Under the pieces are notes generated by a model, which worked only from the letters and a program-made list of their open reading frames with translations, made no database searches and was not told where the DNA came from. Positions 42,963 through 52,266 of a stretch of DNA of 64,000 nt are shown here, piece after piece (position 1 is the first letter of the stretch; each line of letters opens with the position of its first letter). Position numbers and translations under genes: made by a program. The DNA is from Nitrospirota bacterium (lineage in GTDB: Bacteria; Nitrospirota; JACRHL01), in assembly GCA_029858285.1 (NCBI GenBank), contig JAOUFN010000001.1:124001-188000 (forward strand), in the 5' to 3' direction.

Positions 42963-43105
42963 CGTGATGGGTTTCCCTCTCTGAAGCTGGTTGTGATGCA
43001 GTCCCCTGCGAGGCGGTTCCCGCACGGTGCCGGTTTCAGTCCCGCCGGGGAGTTTTTGTCATTATACGGCGGCCTCCGCCCCTGTGCCGCCGTCGGGCGT
43101 CCGGC

Positions 43106-46100
43106 CTAGAAACCGAGTTCCACCCGCAAGTAAAGCTGGTCCTCGGAACCCCGGCCAAAGCCGCTGGCGTAGCCAAGGAGCAGATTGACCGGCAGGTAGA
43201 AGCCGAGGGTGGTGTCCAGGCCCAGCTCCCCGCCGCCGCCAGACACGCCGCGCCAGCCCGCCACCGGGTCGAACAGCCGGGCGCTGTCGGTGAACAGACG
43301 GCCGTGGAGTTTTTCCAGAAATGCCGGGAAGGTGCCGGGACCGATCTCCGGTAGGCCCAGGGGAAAACGCCACTCCAGTGTGCCCGCCAACAGTTGGGTG
43401 CCGCGCAGGGAGCGATAGCGGACGCCGCGCACCGGGAGATCGGCGTCGAACGGATCTTCCACCGACGGCGGCACGCCGCCGGCGTGGAACCCCAGGTCGC
43501 CGGAGGCGACGCCTCCCAGCGCCCGGACATGCAGCACCTGCCCGGAGCCGCCCAGCGGCAGGTATTCATCCCAACTGCCCCGGCTCAGGCCACCGGTCAG
43601 GCCGCTGCCGAGGGCCGACATGGCCTGTTTGTGGGTGCCCACCAACCGGCGCCCGTCGGTGCGACTGATCCCCAGACCGTATTTTTGCGTATTGTCCCAG
43701 GCCAGCAGCGTCCGCCCGTAGCGCAGGCTGGGCGAAACGCTTACCACGCACCCGAAGGTGCGGCAATAGGTGGTGCTTTCGGTGTGAACCCGGATTTCTT
43801 CGCTCTCCACCCCGATCTGCACCTGGGCGAGCCGGTTGACGGTACGGAACGGCCACGCCATGTCCAGGGCAACGGAGTCCGCCCATATCCATGCTGCCAC
43901 GTCGCCCAAAGGGTCGCGCAGGGCAAGGGCGGCGTCCCGACGGGCGAAAAACTGGACGGACGGGTAAAAGCGGTCGTACTGCCACATCAAGTAGCCCTTG
44001 GACAGGGTGTTGTCCGTGTCCAGGGACAATTCCGCGCTGTAGGTGTGGCGCTGAAGCGGGTCCGCTCCGGCGGTAAAAATTCCCACGTAGCTGTTGTCCC
44101 TGGCACTGTAGGTGACCGGCCACCAGAAGCGCGGCAACCCGGCGGGGAACGCCCGGTAGGGTCGAAGTGGCGACATCCCGGTATTGGCGGCCGGTTGCAG
44201 GCGTTCCCCCGTCGGCATGTGGCGGGTGGTGGCCGGAAAGGACGGAACGGGTGGCGTGGCGGCGTCCGTCACTTGCACCGGCACCCAAGAGTCGGGAGAA
44301 AAGGGCATGCGATAGACATCAAGGCCGTCCGCGCCGATACCGGCGAACAGCAGTTGCCCATCTGCCGTGATCTCCGGGGACAGGGCTCCGCCCACTTCGT
44401 CGGTCACCCGGGACAGGGTTCCGCCCAGGCTGTCCCATGCGAACAGATTAAAAATTCCGCTGCGGTCCGAGGTGAACAGCAGAAAACGGCCATCCGGACT
44501 CCAGGCGGGGTCGGCGTCGTGCTGCGGCCCCCGGGTGATGCGGGTGGGAGGGGCACCATTGCCGGGGAGCAGGAGGATGTTGGAGCCGCCCTCCGGGGGA
44601 AATGCCGCCACCGCCACCGCCCCGGTGCCGGGCTGGACCCGGGGGTTGGACAGGACCGTCCCGGACGGGGGCTCAAACAGCACCTCGGGCGCGGAGCGTT
44701 CACCGGGGCGGATGCGCACCAGCCGCGTGCTGCCGGGCTGCGGGGCGGCGTTCTGCACTGCCACCAGAGTGTTGTCCGGCGCGGCATCGGGGTCACGCAG
44801 GCGCAGTCCGCGGGTAAGGCGTTTGACCTTGCCGCCGGAAACCGGGGCGGCGTACAGATCGTCATAGAGTCGAAAGCTGTCGGTGTACTCCGGCTGGGAA
44901 AAGTACAAAATTTTGCCGTCGGGACTGAAGGTCAGGGAGCGTCCGCCGTTGCGCCAGGTCAGTTCCCGTGCAGATGACAGGGCGGGGGCGTGTGATTTGA
45001 CGGCGTTGGCCGCGGCTTCGGAGGGCGTTTCGACAGAAGTTTCGGCCGCGTGATCCGCATCGGGGACGCCAGCGGCGACTTCGACACCGGCGGGCAGATC
45101 GGGCATCTCGGCCAGCATCAGGCGTGTGTGGTCACGGGGTGTGCGTTCGGTCCACGCCATGTGGCGGCCATCCGGGCTGACGCGTGCGCCCCCGGTTTGG
45201 TGGCCGCTGCGGGTAAGGCGCTCCACCCCCGGCGTGCCGGTGGCACTCATGGCCTCGGCATGCAATTCCGCGCGCCAGCGGTCCCAACTGCGTCCGGGCG
45301 ACTCGTGCAGCACGCCGCCCATGCTCCAGCCCACCGTCCAGGGGATGATGTTGTCGCTGTATTCACGCACCAGCACATCCACGGTGTTTTCGCCAAACGT
45401 GTCATTGAGGTATTGCAGGAAATGCACACCGTACAGGTAGGGCGCCATGCCGTCCGGCCAGGTGGAGAAGGGGTTGCTGCCCTTGGACACGCCGGGAATC
45501 CGGTCCGCCGCCGCCTGGGCGCGCAAAACGCCGGAAAACAGCGCACCGCGGCCCCGTCCGTAGCCGCTGCCCAGGGTCTCCTCACGGGTCGCCAGGCCTT
45601 CGATCATCCAGCCTGGGTTGAACATGTTGGGGAAAAACAGCGGCATGCGTCCGAACACGTCGCGCAGCCCGGCAGGAAGCCCGGTGGCACGGTCCAGGTG
45701 CAGAATGTGGGTGTATTCGTGAACCGAAAGGGTTTCCAGCCAGCCGTCCGGATTGAGCATCAGGCCGCTGTCGCCGTCCGGGGGGGAGGCGAACAGCACC
45801 ATCAGGTTGTAGGGAATGGCGGTGGCCATGCCGTTGGCGGCATCGAACTGATCGATGAGCACCACGTGGGTGCGCCAGCGCGGCCGCCACTGCATGCGGA
45901 GAGACTGGCGTGCATGGGCGGCCTCCAGCAAGGGGGCGAGTTGCCGGGCCATGGGTTCCAGTTCGGCGGGGAAGTGCAACACGAAGTGGTCGGTGCCCGA
46001 GGTGCGCCATTTCTGGCCCGGGGCGTGCAGGGTGGCGGCGGAGGCGGTCCCCGCCGGCAGGACGGTCCACAGGACCAGAAGGGCAGCCGAAACGGCCAGC

Positions 46101-46141
46101 GCAAGGGCCCGCGAGACAATGGCCGGAGCGCGCCCTGTCAC
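43106..46141 (-). CDS. Large secreted peptidase-like / beta-propeller / outer-membrane-barrel protein
   Basis: A 1011-residue protein with signal peptide (about 8-35). Residues about 45-250 form a metallopeptidase-like domain with HEYTHILH, which has the HExxH zinc pattern, followed by GWMIEGLATREE. The middle (about 300-640) has repeated PD40/TolB propeller blades, such as GARVSPDGRHMAWTER, LTFSPDGKILYFSQPEY and DPAWSPDGRFLLFTSDRSG. The C-terminal ~350 residues are rich in alternating aromatic strands ending in the aromatic-final pattern LYLRVELGF, a typical outer-membrane barrel signature (BamA-like surface antigen class). Start GTG 46141 overlaps the end of clpS; the longer frame is in clpS. 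Function unknown. Confidence 0.78.
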   Translation of the reverse strand: MTGRAPAIVSRALALAVSAALLVLWTVLPAGTASAATLHAPGQKWRTSGTDHFVLHFPAELEPMARQLAPLLEAAHARQSLRMQWRPRWRTHVVLIDQFDAANGMATAIPYNLMVLFASPPDGDSGLMLNPDGWLETLSVHEYTHILHLDRATGLPAGLRDVFGRMPLFFPNMFNPGWMIEGLATREETLGSGYGRGRGALFSGVLRAQAAADRIPGVSKGSNPFSTWPDGMAPYLYGVHFLQYLNDTFGENTVDVLVREYSDNIIPWTVGWSMGGVLHESPGRSWDRWRAELHAEAMSATGTPGVERLTRSGHQTGGARVSPDGRHMAWTERTPRDHTRLMLAEMPDLPAGVEVAAGVPDADHAAETSVETPSEAAANAVKSHAPALSSARELTWRNGGRSLTFSPDGKILYFSQPEYTDSFRLYDDLYAAPVSGGKVKRLTRGLRLRDPDAAPDNTLVAVQNAAPQPGSTRLVRIRPGERSAPEVLFEPPSGTVLSNPRVQPGTGAVAVAAFPPEGGSNILLLPGNGAPPTRITRGPQHDADPAWSPDGRFLLFTSDRSGIFNLFAWDSLGGTLSRVTDEVGGALSPEITADGQLLFAGIGADGLDVYRMPFSPDSWVPVQVTDAATPPVPSFPATTRHMPTGERLQPAANTGMSPLRPYRAFPAGLPRFWWPVTYSARDNSYVGIFTAGADPLQRHTYSAELSLDTDNTLSKGYLMWQYDRFYPSVQFFARRDAALALRDPLGDVAAWIWADSVALDMAWPFRTVNRLAQVQIGVESEEIRVHTESTTYCRTFGCVVSVSPSLRYGRTLLAWDNTQKYGLGISRTDGRRLVGTHKQAMSALGSGLTGGLSRGSWDEYLPLGGSGQVLHVRALGGVASGDLGFHAGGVPPSVEDPFDADLPVRGVRYRSLRGTQLLAGTLEWRFPLGLPEIGPGTFPAFLEKLHGRLFTDSARLFDPVAGWRGVSGGGGELGLDTTLGFYLPVNLLLGYASGFGRGSEDQLYLRVELGF

Positions 46142-46142
46142 C

Positions 46143-46460
46143 TCAGGCGGGTTCCAGAATGGCGTGCATCGGCCCCTGGCTGCGCGCCAGTAACGGGTCG
46201 GGACCAAAGGCGTGGACCTGCTGCTGCTTGAGTTCGGCGTGCTCCAGCGTGGTGGTGAGCAGCACCGTGCGGCCGTTCTGATCCACGTCGCGGGCGTGGG
46301 CCATGCCCTTGTCGGCATCGAATCCGAACACGGCGGCCAGCATGCGGATCACATATTCATAGGTGTGGTCGTCGTCGTCCAGCAGGACCACGTTGTAGAG
46401 GGGAGCCAGGGCGGTGCGGGCGGCCTCCTGCTCGCGAAGGTCGGGGGTAGCGACCGGCAT
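46143..46460 (-). CDS. clpS: ATP-dependent Clp protease adaptor ClpS
   Basis: A 105-residue adaptor for the N-end rule pathway. The motif PLYNVVLLDDDDHTYEYVI with the Asp-rich substrate pocket, and then DADKGMAHARDVDQNGRTVL and TTTLEHAELKQQQVHAFGPDP, are typical. The usual gene partner clpA is not next to it. It is followed after 1 bp by the start of the large surface protein, which suggests co-transcription, and preceded by a 60-residue gene. Confidence 0.87.
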   Translation of the reverse strand: MPVATPDLREQEAARTALAPLYNVVLLDDDDHTYEYVIRMLAAVFGFDADKGMAHARDVDQNGRTVLLTTTLEHAELKQQQVHAFGPDPLLARSQGPMHAILEPA

Positions 46461-46475
46461 CGGGGCACCAGGCGA

Positions 46476-46658
46476 TCAGTAACGGGCGCCGCGCGGGCGC
46501 TGGAAAAAGCACTCGTAGGGGTGCTCCTCGCCCGTGTGGTGGAGAACGCTGACCAGCGCCCACCCTTCCTTGCCCAGGAAGTTGAGCTGGTTGGTGAGCT
46601 GCACGGCGCTGAGCTGCTCCACCCGGTACTCCCAGGTGGTGCCGGTTTCGTCGAACAT
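46476..46658 (-). CDS. Small protein, DUF4177-like
   Basis: A 60-residue protein: TTWEYRVEQLSAVQLTNQLN, LGKEGWALVSVLHHTGEEH, and a final FQRPRGARY. The pattern WEYRV...LNxLGxEGWxLV matches small DUF4177-like proteins of unknown function. It lies 15 bp before clpS on the same strand, so it is likely in the same transcript. Confidence 0.65.
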   Translation of the reverse strand: MFDETGTTWEYRVEQLSAVQLTNQLNFLGKEGWALVSVLHHTGEEHPYECFFQRPRGARY

Positions 46659-46866
46659 CCGGGCGCAAGCCTCTGCTGAGGGTTTTACTTCGGTTTGTGG
46701 CCAGTGGTGGCGAAGGGGAATAGTCTAGCGGAAGCGGGCGGGCGAATCCAGATGCGGCGCCGAACCGACAGGGGCGCGGCGCCGAACGGGAGAGGGACGC
46801 TTATGTTGTAAAACGATCAGTTTTGTATTAATTGTTTCAATTCAGTCTGAAGCCCGGACGCTCCCG

Positions 46867-46883
46867 TGCGCCTTCCCACCGCA
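46867..46883 (+). promoter_or_regulatory. Candidate NtrC-type binding site upstream of glnA
   Basis: TGCGCCTTCCCACCGCA has the outer TGC-N11-GCA of the NtrC consensus and lies 104 bp before the sigma54 -24 element, a usual distance for an enhancer. The inner bases match only partly. Confidence 0.4.
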
Positions 46884-46986
46884 CCGAGCCGATCTCCACG
46901 CCCTTTTTTTTGTCCGCCCGATTTGCTAGAGTAATCACTTGTCGTTGATGAGTCCTGTGGTGTGTCCGCCACCGATTGTGGTGCCC

Positions 46987-47001
46987 TGGCACGCTTCTTG
47001 A
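46987..47001 (+). promoter_or_regulatory. Sigma54 (-24/-12) promoter of glnA
   Basis: TGGCACG-CTTC-TTGA matches the sigma54 consensus TGGCACG-N4-TTGC in all but the last base. Initiation would be near 47013, giving a leader of about 155 nt to glnA. Nitrogen-regulated glnA promoters of this type are well known in Proteobacteria. Confidence 0.7.
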
Positions 47002-47168
47002 TGTTCCGTTCCGGCGCCACGGCTTCACGGCGGGAGTGCCAGTCCGGGCGGCTGTTCCCCACCCGGCCACGGCGGGGGGCGTGCCGGGAGGACTCCATCG
47101 GCCTGTGGTTTTTTTCAGCGTGTTTTTGCCCGTTCTCATGTGACCGCTTGCAAGGAGATTCCTTTCCA

Positions 47169-48578
47169 ATGACACCCAAAGACGTTTTGCGGATGGCGGA
47201 AGAAAACGGCGCCAAGATCGTCGATTTCCGCTTCACCGATTCCCGTGGCAAGTGGCAGCACGTGTCCGGCCCCATCTCCTCCCTCACCGAGGACTGTTTC
47301 GAGGAAGGCTTTGGCTTCGACGGCTCTTCCATCGCCGGCTGGTGCGAGATCAACAACTCCGACATGGTCTACAAGCCGGATCCGAACAGCGCCGTGATGG
47401 ACCCGTTCACCGAGGTCCCCACCATCATCCTGTCCGCCGATATTTTTGACCCCTACACCGGCGAAACCTACGAGAAGGACCCGCGCGGCATCGCCAAGCG
47501 CGCCGAAGCCCACCTCAAGTCCACCGGCCTGGCGGATGTCTGCTACTTCGGCCCCGAGTCGGAGTTCTTCATTTTCGACAGCGTGCGCTTCAAGAGCGAC
47601 ATGTCGGGCGCCATGTACAAAATCGACAGCGAGGAAGCCGCCTGGAACTCCGAGAAAGACTACGAGGGCGGCAACATGGGGCACCGCCCCGGCGTCAAGG
47701 GCGGGTACTTTCCCGTGCCGCCCATCGACTCGTCGCAGGACATCCGTACCCAGATGATGCTGACCATGCAGGATGCCGGCCTGATCATGGAGTGGCACCA
47801 CCACGAGGTGGCCACCGCCAACCAGTGCGAGATCGACTTCAAGTACGACTCGCTGGTAAAAACCGCCGACAACCTGCAAATGTTCAAGTACATCGTGCAC
47901 AACACCGCGCACCAGTACGGCATGACCGCCACCTTCATGCCCAAGCCGCTGGTGGGCGACAACGGCAGCGGCATGCACGTGCACCAGTCCCTGTGGAAGG
48001 GCGGCAAGCCCCTGTTTGCCGGTGACGGCCCCGCCGGCCTGTCGGAGATGGCGCTCTATTACCTGGGCGGCATCATCAAGCACGCCAAGGCGCTGAACGC
48101 CCTCACCAACGCCTCCACCAACTCCTACAAGCGGCTGGTGCCGGGCTTCGAGGCGCCGGTGCTGCTGGCCTATTCGGGCCGCAACCGTTCGGCATCAATC
48201 CGCATCCCGGCGGGGAGCAACCCCAAGGCGCGGCGTCTGGAAGTGCGCTTCCCGGACTCCACCGCCAACCCGTACCTGGCGTTCTCGGCCATGCTCATGG
48301 CCGGTCTGGACGGCATCCAGAACAAAATCCATCCGGGCCAGCCGATGGACAAGAACCTGTACGACCTGCCCCCCGACGAGCTCAAGAACGTGCCGCACGT
48401 GTGCGGCTCCCTGACCGACGCCCTCGACGCCCTTGAGGCCGACCACGAGTTCCTCAAGAAGGGTGGCGTGTTCACCGAGGCCACCATCGCCTCGTACATC
48501 GCCCTCAAGCGCGAGGAAATCGTGCGCCTGAACATGACCCCGCATCCGGTCGAGTTCGAAATGTATTACTCGGTGTAA
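47169..48578 (+). CDS. glnA: Glutamine synthetase, type I
   Basis: A 469-residue ammonia-assimilation enzyme. [16 protein letters not shown] and the FFPxxS-type segment ([15 protein letters not shown]) are present. [14 protein letters not shown], the [14 protein letters not shown] region and [12 protein letters not shown] also match. The adenylylation tyrosine is in [11 protein letters not shown] (about 397), so activity is likely regulated by GlnE/GlnB. Length is the classical 469. AAGGAG precedes the ATG by nine bases. A sigma54 promoter and NtrC-type site lie upstream and a strong terminator follows. The large ORF upstream of ATG 47169 is not coding. Confidence 0.97.
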   Translation: MTPKDVLRMAEENGAKIVDFRFTDSRGKWQHVSGPISSLTEDCFEEGFGFDGSSIAGWCEINNSDMVYKPDPNSAVMDPFTEVPTIILSADIFDPYTGETYEKDPRGIAKRAEAHLKSTGLADVCYFGPESEFFIFDSVRFKSDMSGAMYKIDSEEAAWNSEKDYEGGNMGHRPGVKGGYFPVPPIDSSQDIRTQMMLTMQDAGLIMEWHHHEVATANQCEIDFKYDSLVKTADNLQMFKYIVHNTAHQYGMTATFMPKPLVGDNGSGMHVHQSLWKGGKPLFAGDGPAGLSEMALYYLGGIIKHAKALNALTNASTNSYKRLVPGFEAPVLLAYSGRNRSASIRIPAGSNPKARRLEVRFPDSTANPYLAFSAMLMAGLDGIQNKIHPGQPMDKNLYDLPPDELKNVPHVCGSLTDALDALEADHEFLKKGGVFTEATIASYIALKREEIVRLNMTPHPVEFEMYYSV

Positions 48579-48594
48579 AACCGGGGAATGACCC

Positions 48595-48633
48595 ACGGGG
48601 GGCACGGACACACGCCGTGCCCCCCGTTTTTTT
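48595..48633 (+). terminator. Intrinsic terminator after glnA
   Basis: ACGGGGGGCACGG paired with CCGTGCCCCCCGT, a 13-bp stem with a 7-nt loop, followed by seven T. It lies 17 bp after the glnA stop and four bases before the ispE start. Confidence 0.93.
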
Positions 48634-48636
48634 ACC

Positions 48637-49605
48637 GTGCCCACATTCACCGTACGCACTCCGGCCAAGGTCAATCTGTTCCTGCATGTGCTGGGGCGGC
48701 GCGCGGACGGGTTTCATGCCCTTGATTCGCGCTTCCACACGGTGGGGATCTACGACCACCTGACCCTCACCGACATTCCTTCCGGCCAGGTCACCCTGAG
48801 TTGTTCCGATCCCGCACTGGCCGGGGACGGCAACCTGGTGGTCCGCGCCGCCCGTGCGCTGCTGGAACACACCGGAACTGCCCACGGGGTGCGGGCCCGG
48901 CTGGAAAAACACATTCCCGCCGGGGCCGGGCTGGGCGGCGGAAGCTCCGACGCCGCCGCCGCCTTGCTCGGGCTCAACCGCCTGTGGCGACTGGGCTTGC
49001 CGGTGGCGGAGTTGCAACCTCTGGCCGCCGCGCTGGGCAGTGACGTGCCGTTCTTCCTGCACGGCGGAGCGGCCCGCATCGGCGGGCGGGGCGAAGTGGT
49101 GACCCCGGAGCCTCCCGGCGGTGGGTGGTGCGTGCTGTTGTTCCCCGGTGTGCATGTGGACACCGGGAGGGTGTTTGCCGCCTTCGCCGCAGCGCATTCC
49201 TCCGACGGAAGGTTGACACAGACCTCCGTACGCACAATAATTACCACCGCTTTTGCCCCGGATTCCGGTCCGACGAGGGGACGATCCGGTGCCAGGGGGG
49301 GGATGGCGCCTTCGGGAGGCCTCTCCCCGCAGCCGGTGGGGAACGACCTTGAAACGGTCGCCTGCTCGTTGTTCCCGCAGGTGCACGCGGCCCTTGGGGC
49401 GCTGCGTCAGGCGGGCGGGGCGGATGTACGAATGTCCGGAAGTGGTGGCGCGGTGTTTTGTCTGGCCCCGTCGCGGCGCGAAGCCGAAGAGATTCGGGGC
49501 CGCCTGTCCCTCGCGCCGGAGTGGCGCGTGTGGGTGGTGCCCCTGGTGGCCAGCGGACCGTTGGTGGAAATGGCACCTCCGAAAAAACCGTTTCCGGCGG
49601 GATAA
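48637..49605 (+). CDS. ispE: 4-diphosphocytidyl-2-C-methyl-D-erythritol kinase
   Basis: A 322-residue GHMP kinase in the non-mevalonate isoprenoid pathway. VRTPAKVNLFLHVLGRRADG, GAGLGGGSSDAAAALLGLN as ATP loop and DVPFFLHGGAARIGGRGE are diagnostic. VRMSGSGGAVFCL follows. Between about 205 and 240 there is an extra Gly/Arg/Ser-rich loop. The GTG start sits right after the glnA terminator. The order ispE-tRNA-Gln-prs-rplY-pth-ychF is a common proteobacterial arrangement. Confidence 0.93.
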   Translation: MPTFTVRTPAKVNLFLHVLGRRADGFHALDSRFHTVGIYDHLTLTDIPSGQVTLSCSDPALAGDGNLVVRAARALLEHTGTAHGVRARLEKHIPAGAGLGGGSSDAAAALLGLNRLWRLGLPVAELQPLAAALGSDVPFFLHGGAARIGGRGEVVTPEPPGGGWCVLLFPGVHVDTGRVFAAFAAAHSSDGRLTQTSVRTIITTAFAPDSGPTRGRSGARGGMAPSGGLSPQPVGNDLETVACSLFPQVHAALGALRQAGGADVRMSGSGGAVFCLAPSRREAEEIRGRLSLAPEWRVWVVPLVASGPLVEMAPPKKPFPAG

Positions 49606-49708
49606 CCTGGCAAATAAACGCCGCGCCGGTTGGGTTTTGAAGGGGGCAACCGGATGGATCGGGATGGGGTTGTTTTGATCGGGTAAGGGGGTTCGCCCAA
49701 CGGCTCAC

Positions 49709-49783
49709 TGGGGCGTCGACAAGCGGCAAGTCACCAGTTTTTGGTACTGGCATTCCCAGGTTCGAATCCTGGCGCCCCAACCA
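49709..49783 (+). tRNA. tRNA-Gln (anticodon TTG)
   Basis: A complete cloverleaf. The acceptor stem is TGGGGCG (49709-49715) with CGCCCCA (49773-49779), the T arm has CCAGG-TTCGAAT-CCTGG, and the anticodon stem is CCAGT/ACTGG around TTTTGGT with anticodon TTG. The 3' CCA is encoded (49781-49783). It lies between ispE and prs, its usual place. Confidence 0.96.
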
Positions 49784-49812
49784 TCCCTGCAGACTAGCGT
49801 GGAGCTGGCAGC

Positions 49813-50754
49813 GTGTTCAATCAGATGAAAATTTTCAGCGGCAACGCCAATCGTCCCCTGGCCGAGGCCGTGTGCGCCTATCTCGATATCCCCATCGGTA
49901 TCGCCACCGTCTCGACCTTTTCCGACGGTGAGGTGCTGGTGCAGATCGACGAGAACGTCCGCGGCATGGACGTGTTCGTCATGCAGACGCTGTCGAACCC
50001 GGTCAACCATCACCTGATGGAAATGCTCATCATGTTCGATGCGTTGAAGCGCGCCAGCGCCCGCCGCATCACCGCCGTGATCCCGTATTTCGGCTATGCC
50101 CGGCAGGACCGCAAGGCCGCCCCCCGGGTGCCCATTACCGCCAAACTGGTGGCCGACCTCATCACCACCGCCGGGGCCGACCGGGTGCTCACGCTGGACC
50201 TGCACGCCGGACAGATCCAGGGATTTTTCAATATCCCCGTGGATCACCTGTACGCCAAGCCGGTGTTGCTCGAATATTTGCACAAAAAACCGTTCAAGGA
50301 TCTGGTGGTGGTCTCCCCCGATGCGGGCGGCACCGAGCGCGCCCGGGCCTTTGCCAAGCGGCTCAACGCCGGGCTGGCGATCATCGACAAGCGGCGGGAC
50401 GCGCCCAACAAGGCCGAACTGATGAACATCATCGGCAACGTGGATGGACACGACGTGCTGCTGCTTGATGATATGATAGACACCGGTGGCACCATCGTGC
50501 AGGCGGCCCACGCCCTCAAGGAGCGGGGCGCGCTGAAGGTGTATGGCGCCTGCACCCACGCGGTGCTGTCGGGACCGGCCATGGACCGGCTGTCGTCCTC
50601 CCCCTTTGACGAGGTCATCACCACCGACTCCATTCCCATGAATGGCAAGGTGGGGCGGTACCCCAAACTCACCGTGCTGTCGGTGGCCGAGTTGCTCGGC
50701 AAGGCGGTGGCGCGGGTACACACCGAGGAATCGGTCAGCATTTTGTTCGTCTGA
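49813..50754 (+). CDS. prs: Ribose-phosphate pyrophosphokinase
   Basis: A 313-residue PRPP synthase. KIFSGNANRPLAEAVCAYL, GEVLVQIDENVRGMDVFVMQ, the IPYFGYARQDRK ATP site, VLTLDLHAGQIQGFFN and VVSPDAGGTERARAFAKRL are present. So is the PRPP loop DDMIDTGGTI. GTG 49813 has GGAG eight bases upstream; ATG 49825 is an alternative. It makes the PRPP used by, among others, TrpD. Confidence 0.97.
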   Translation: MFNQMKIFSGNANRPLAEAVCAYLDIPIGIATVSTFSDGEVLVQIDENVRGMDVFVMQTLSNPVNHHLMEMLIMFDALKRASARRITAVIPYFGYARQDRKAAPRVPITAKLVADLITTAGADRVLTLDLHAGQIQGFFNIPVDHLYAKPVLLEYLHKKPFKDLVVVSPDAGGTERARAFAKRLNAGLAIIDKRRDAPNKAELMNIIGNVDGHDVLLLDDMIDTGGTIVQAAHALKERGALKVYGACTHAVLSGPAMDRLSSSPFDEVITTDSIPMNGKVGRYPKLTVLSVAELLGKAVARVHTEESVSILFV

Positions 50755-50850
50755 CCCCTCTGGTTTCGGCTCCCTGGGGAGCGCGGAATTCCAGACGGTC
50801 TTTATTTGCGGTTTTCGTTCGTTTTTTTGAGGCCTTAGGAGGTTTTTTTC

Positions 50851-51537
50851 ATGTCCACCACCATCGTGTTGTCCGCCACGGTTCGCTCCGGTTCCGGCAA
50901 GGGCGTGGCACGCAAGCTGCGCGCCGCCGGGCGCATTCCCGCCGTCATGTACGGCGGTGACTTGGCCGTGTCGCTGTCGGTCCCCGAGCGCGAGTTCACC
51001 CGCGCCTACACCCACGACGGCGCCAATCACGCGCTGATCGCCCTGAACATCACCGATGAGGCGGGCCGCACCGAGACCAAAAAAGTCGTGCTGCGCAGCC
51101 TGCAACAGGACGAGGTGACCGGCCGCATCGTGCATGCCGACCTGTACGAAACTCGTAAGGGCCACAAGGTATCCGTGACCGTGGGCGTGCATCTGGTGGG
51201 TGATGAGCCGATCGGCGTGATCGAGGAGGAGGGGATTCTCCAGCACCTGCTGCACGAAGTGGAAATCGACTGTCTCCCCGAGGCGATTCCCGACTCCATC
51301 GAGGTGGACGCCTCCGCCCTGCATGTGGGCGAGTCCATCCACGTGGCCGACCTCAAGCTGCCGGAAGGGGTGCATGTGCACACCTCTGCCGACACCACCG
51401 TGGTGGCCGTGCTCGCGCCGCGCGTTGAGGAAGAGCCCGAAGTGGTCGAGACCGTGCTGGAAGGCGCCGAGGGCGCCGAAGGGACCGAGGGGGCTGAAGG
51501 CACCGAGGGTGCCGAGGGCGAAGCGTCTGAATCCTGA
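50851..51537 (+). CDS. rplY: 50S ribosomal protein bL25 with CTC-type extension
   Basis: A 228-residue long-form L25. The RNA-binding domain (GKGVARKLRAAGRIPAVMYGG) and the general-stress (CTC) beta domain, ending EGVHVHTSADTTVVAVLAP, are present. A repetitive acidic tail of Glu-Gly-Ala/Thr follows (about 195-228), encoded by an imprecise repeat. TAGGAGG lies nine bases before the ATG, a very strong ribosome site. It binds 5S rRNA. Confidence 0.94.
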   Translation: MSTTIVLSATVRSGSGKGVARKLRAAGRIPAVMYGGDLAVSLSVPEREFTRAYTHDGANHALIALNITDEAGRTETKKVVLRSLQQDEVTGRIVHADLYETRKGHKVSVTVGVHLVGDEPIGVIEEEGILQHLLHEVEIDCLPEAIPDSIEVDASALHVGESIHVADLKLPEGVHVHTSADTTVVAVLAPRVEEEPEVVETVLEGAEGAEGTEGAEGTEGAEGEASES

Positions 51538-51552
51538 TCCCGGAGCCGTGGC

Positions 51553-52119
51553 TTGAAGGTCGTTCTGGGGCTGGCCAACCCCGGCCCACGCTATGCGGCA
51601 ACCCGCCATAACGTGGGGGCCGAAGTGGTCGCGTGCCTTGCGGGGCGCTGGGGCATTCGCCTGGAGGACCGCAAGGACTGTTTTGTCGGCGGTCAGGGGG
51701 AAGTGGCGGGGATCGCCACTTACCTGGCCGTGAGCCGCGTGTACATGAACACCAGCGGCGAGGCGGTGCGTGCCCTGTGGGGCAAACTGGGCCGCCAGGC
51801 CAGCAACCTGGTGGTGATTCACGATGAACTGGACCTGCCCGTGGGGCGGGTGCGGCTGAAGGACGACGGGGGGGATGGCGGGCACCGTGGCGTGCGCTCC
51901 GTCATCGAGTCCATCGGGACCCGTGCGTTCGCCCGTATCCGGGTCGGCATCGGCCGCCCGGACGACCCGGAGAAAGTCCGGGATTATGTGCTGGAACATT
52001 TTGCCCCCGCAGAGCGGCAGCAAGCGACTGCTGCGGTGGAGCGGGCGGCCGATGCCGCTGAAGCGCTGCTCAGGGAAGGGTTGCTTGCGGCCCAAACCCG
52101 GGTGCATCCCCTGAGTTGA
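51553..52119 (+). CDS. pth: Peptidyl-tRNA hydrolase
   Basis: A 188-residue enzyme that releases tRNA from peptidyl-tRNA. LGLANPGPRYAATRHNVGAE contains the catalytic His and a substrate Asn; YMNTSGEAVRALW, VIHDELDLPVGRVRLK and GGHRGVRSVIESIGTRAFARI follow. It starts with TTG 15 bp after the rplY stop. The spacing indicates co-transcription with rplY. Confidence 0.94.
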   Translation: MKVVLGLANPGPRYAATRHNVGAEVVACLAGRWGIRLEDRKDCFVGGQGEVAGIATYLAVSRVYMNTSGEAVRALWGKLGRQASNLVVIHDELDLPVGRVRLKDDGGDGGHRGVRSVIESIGTRAFARIRVGIGRPDDPEKVRDYVLEHFAPAERQQATAAVERAADAAEALLREGLLAAQTRVHPLS

Positions 52120-52266
52120 AACGCCAGGTCGATGCCGCGGAGTCAATGCGCCCCTGAGCAAAATCCGCATGCGAACGGCGTGTTTGCGGAAAAAAATGGT
52201 GGGCCCGGCGCCGGGTGGCGCCCGACCTGATCGAGAACAACCTGGATACGACTGAAGGCGAACCGA

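Noticed and set aside
49705-52170. Open frame of 821 codons on the minus strand
   Set aside because: It runs across tRNA-Gln, prs, rplY and pth in antisense; no domain, and composition is that of a shadow.
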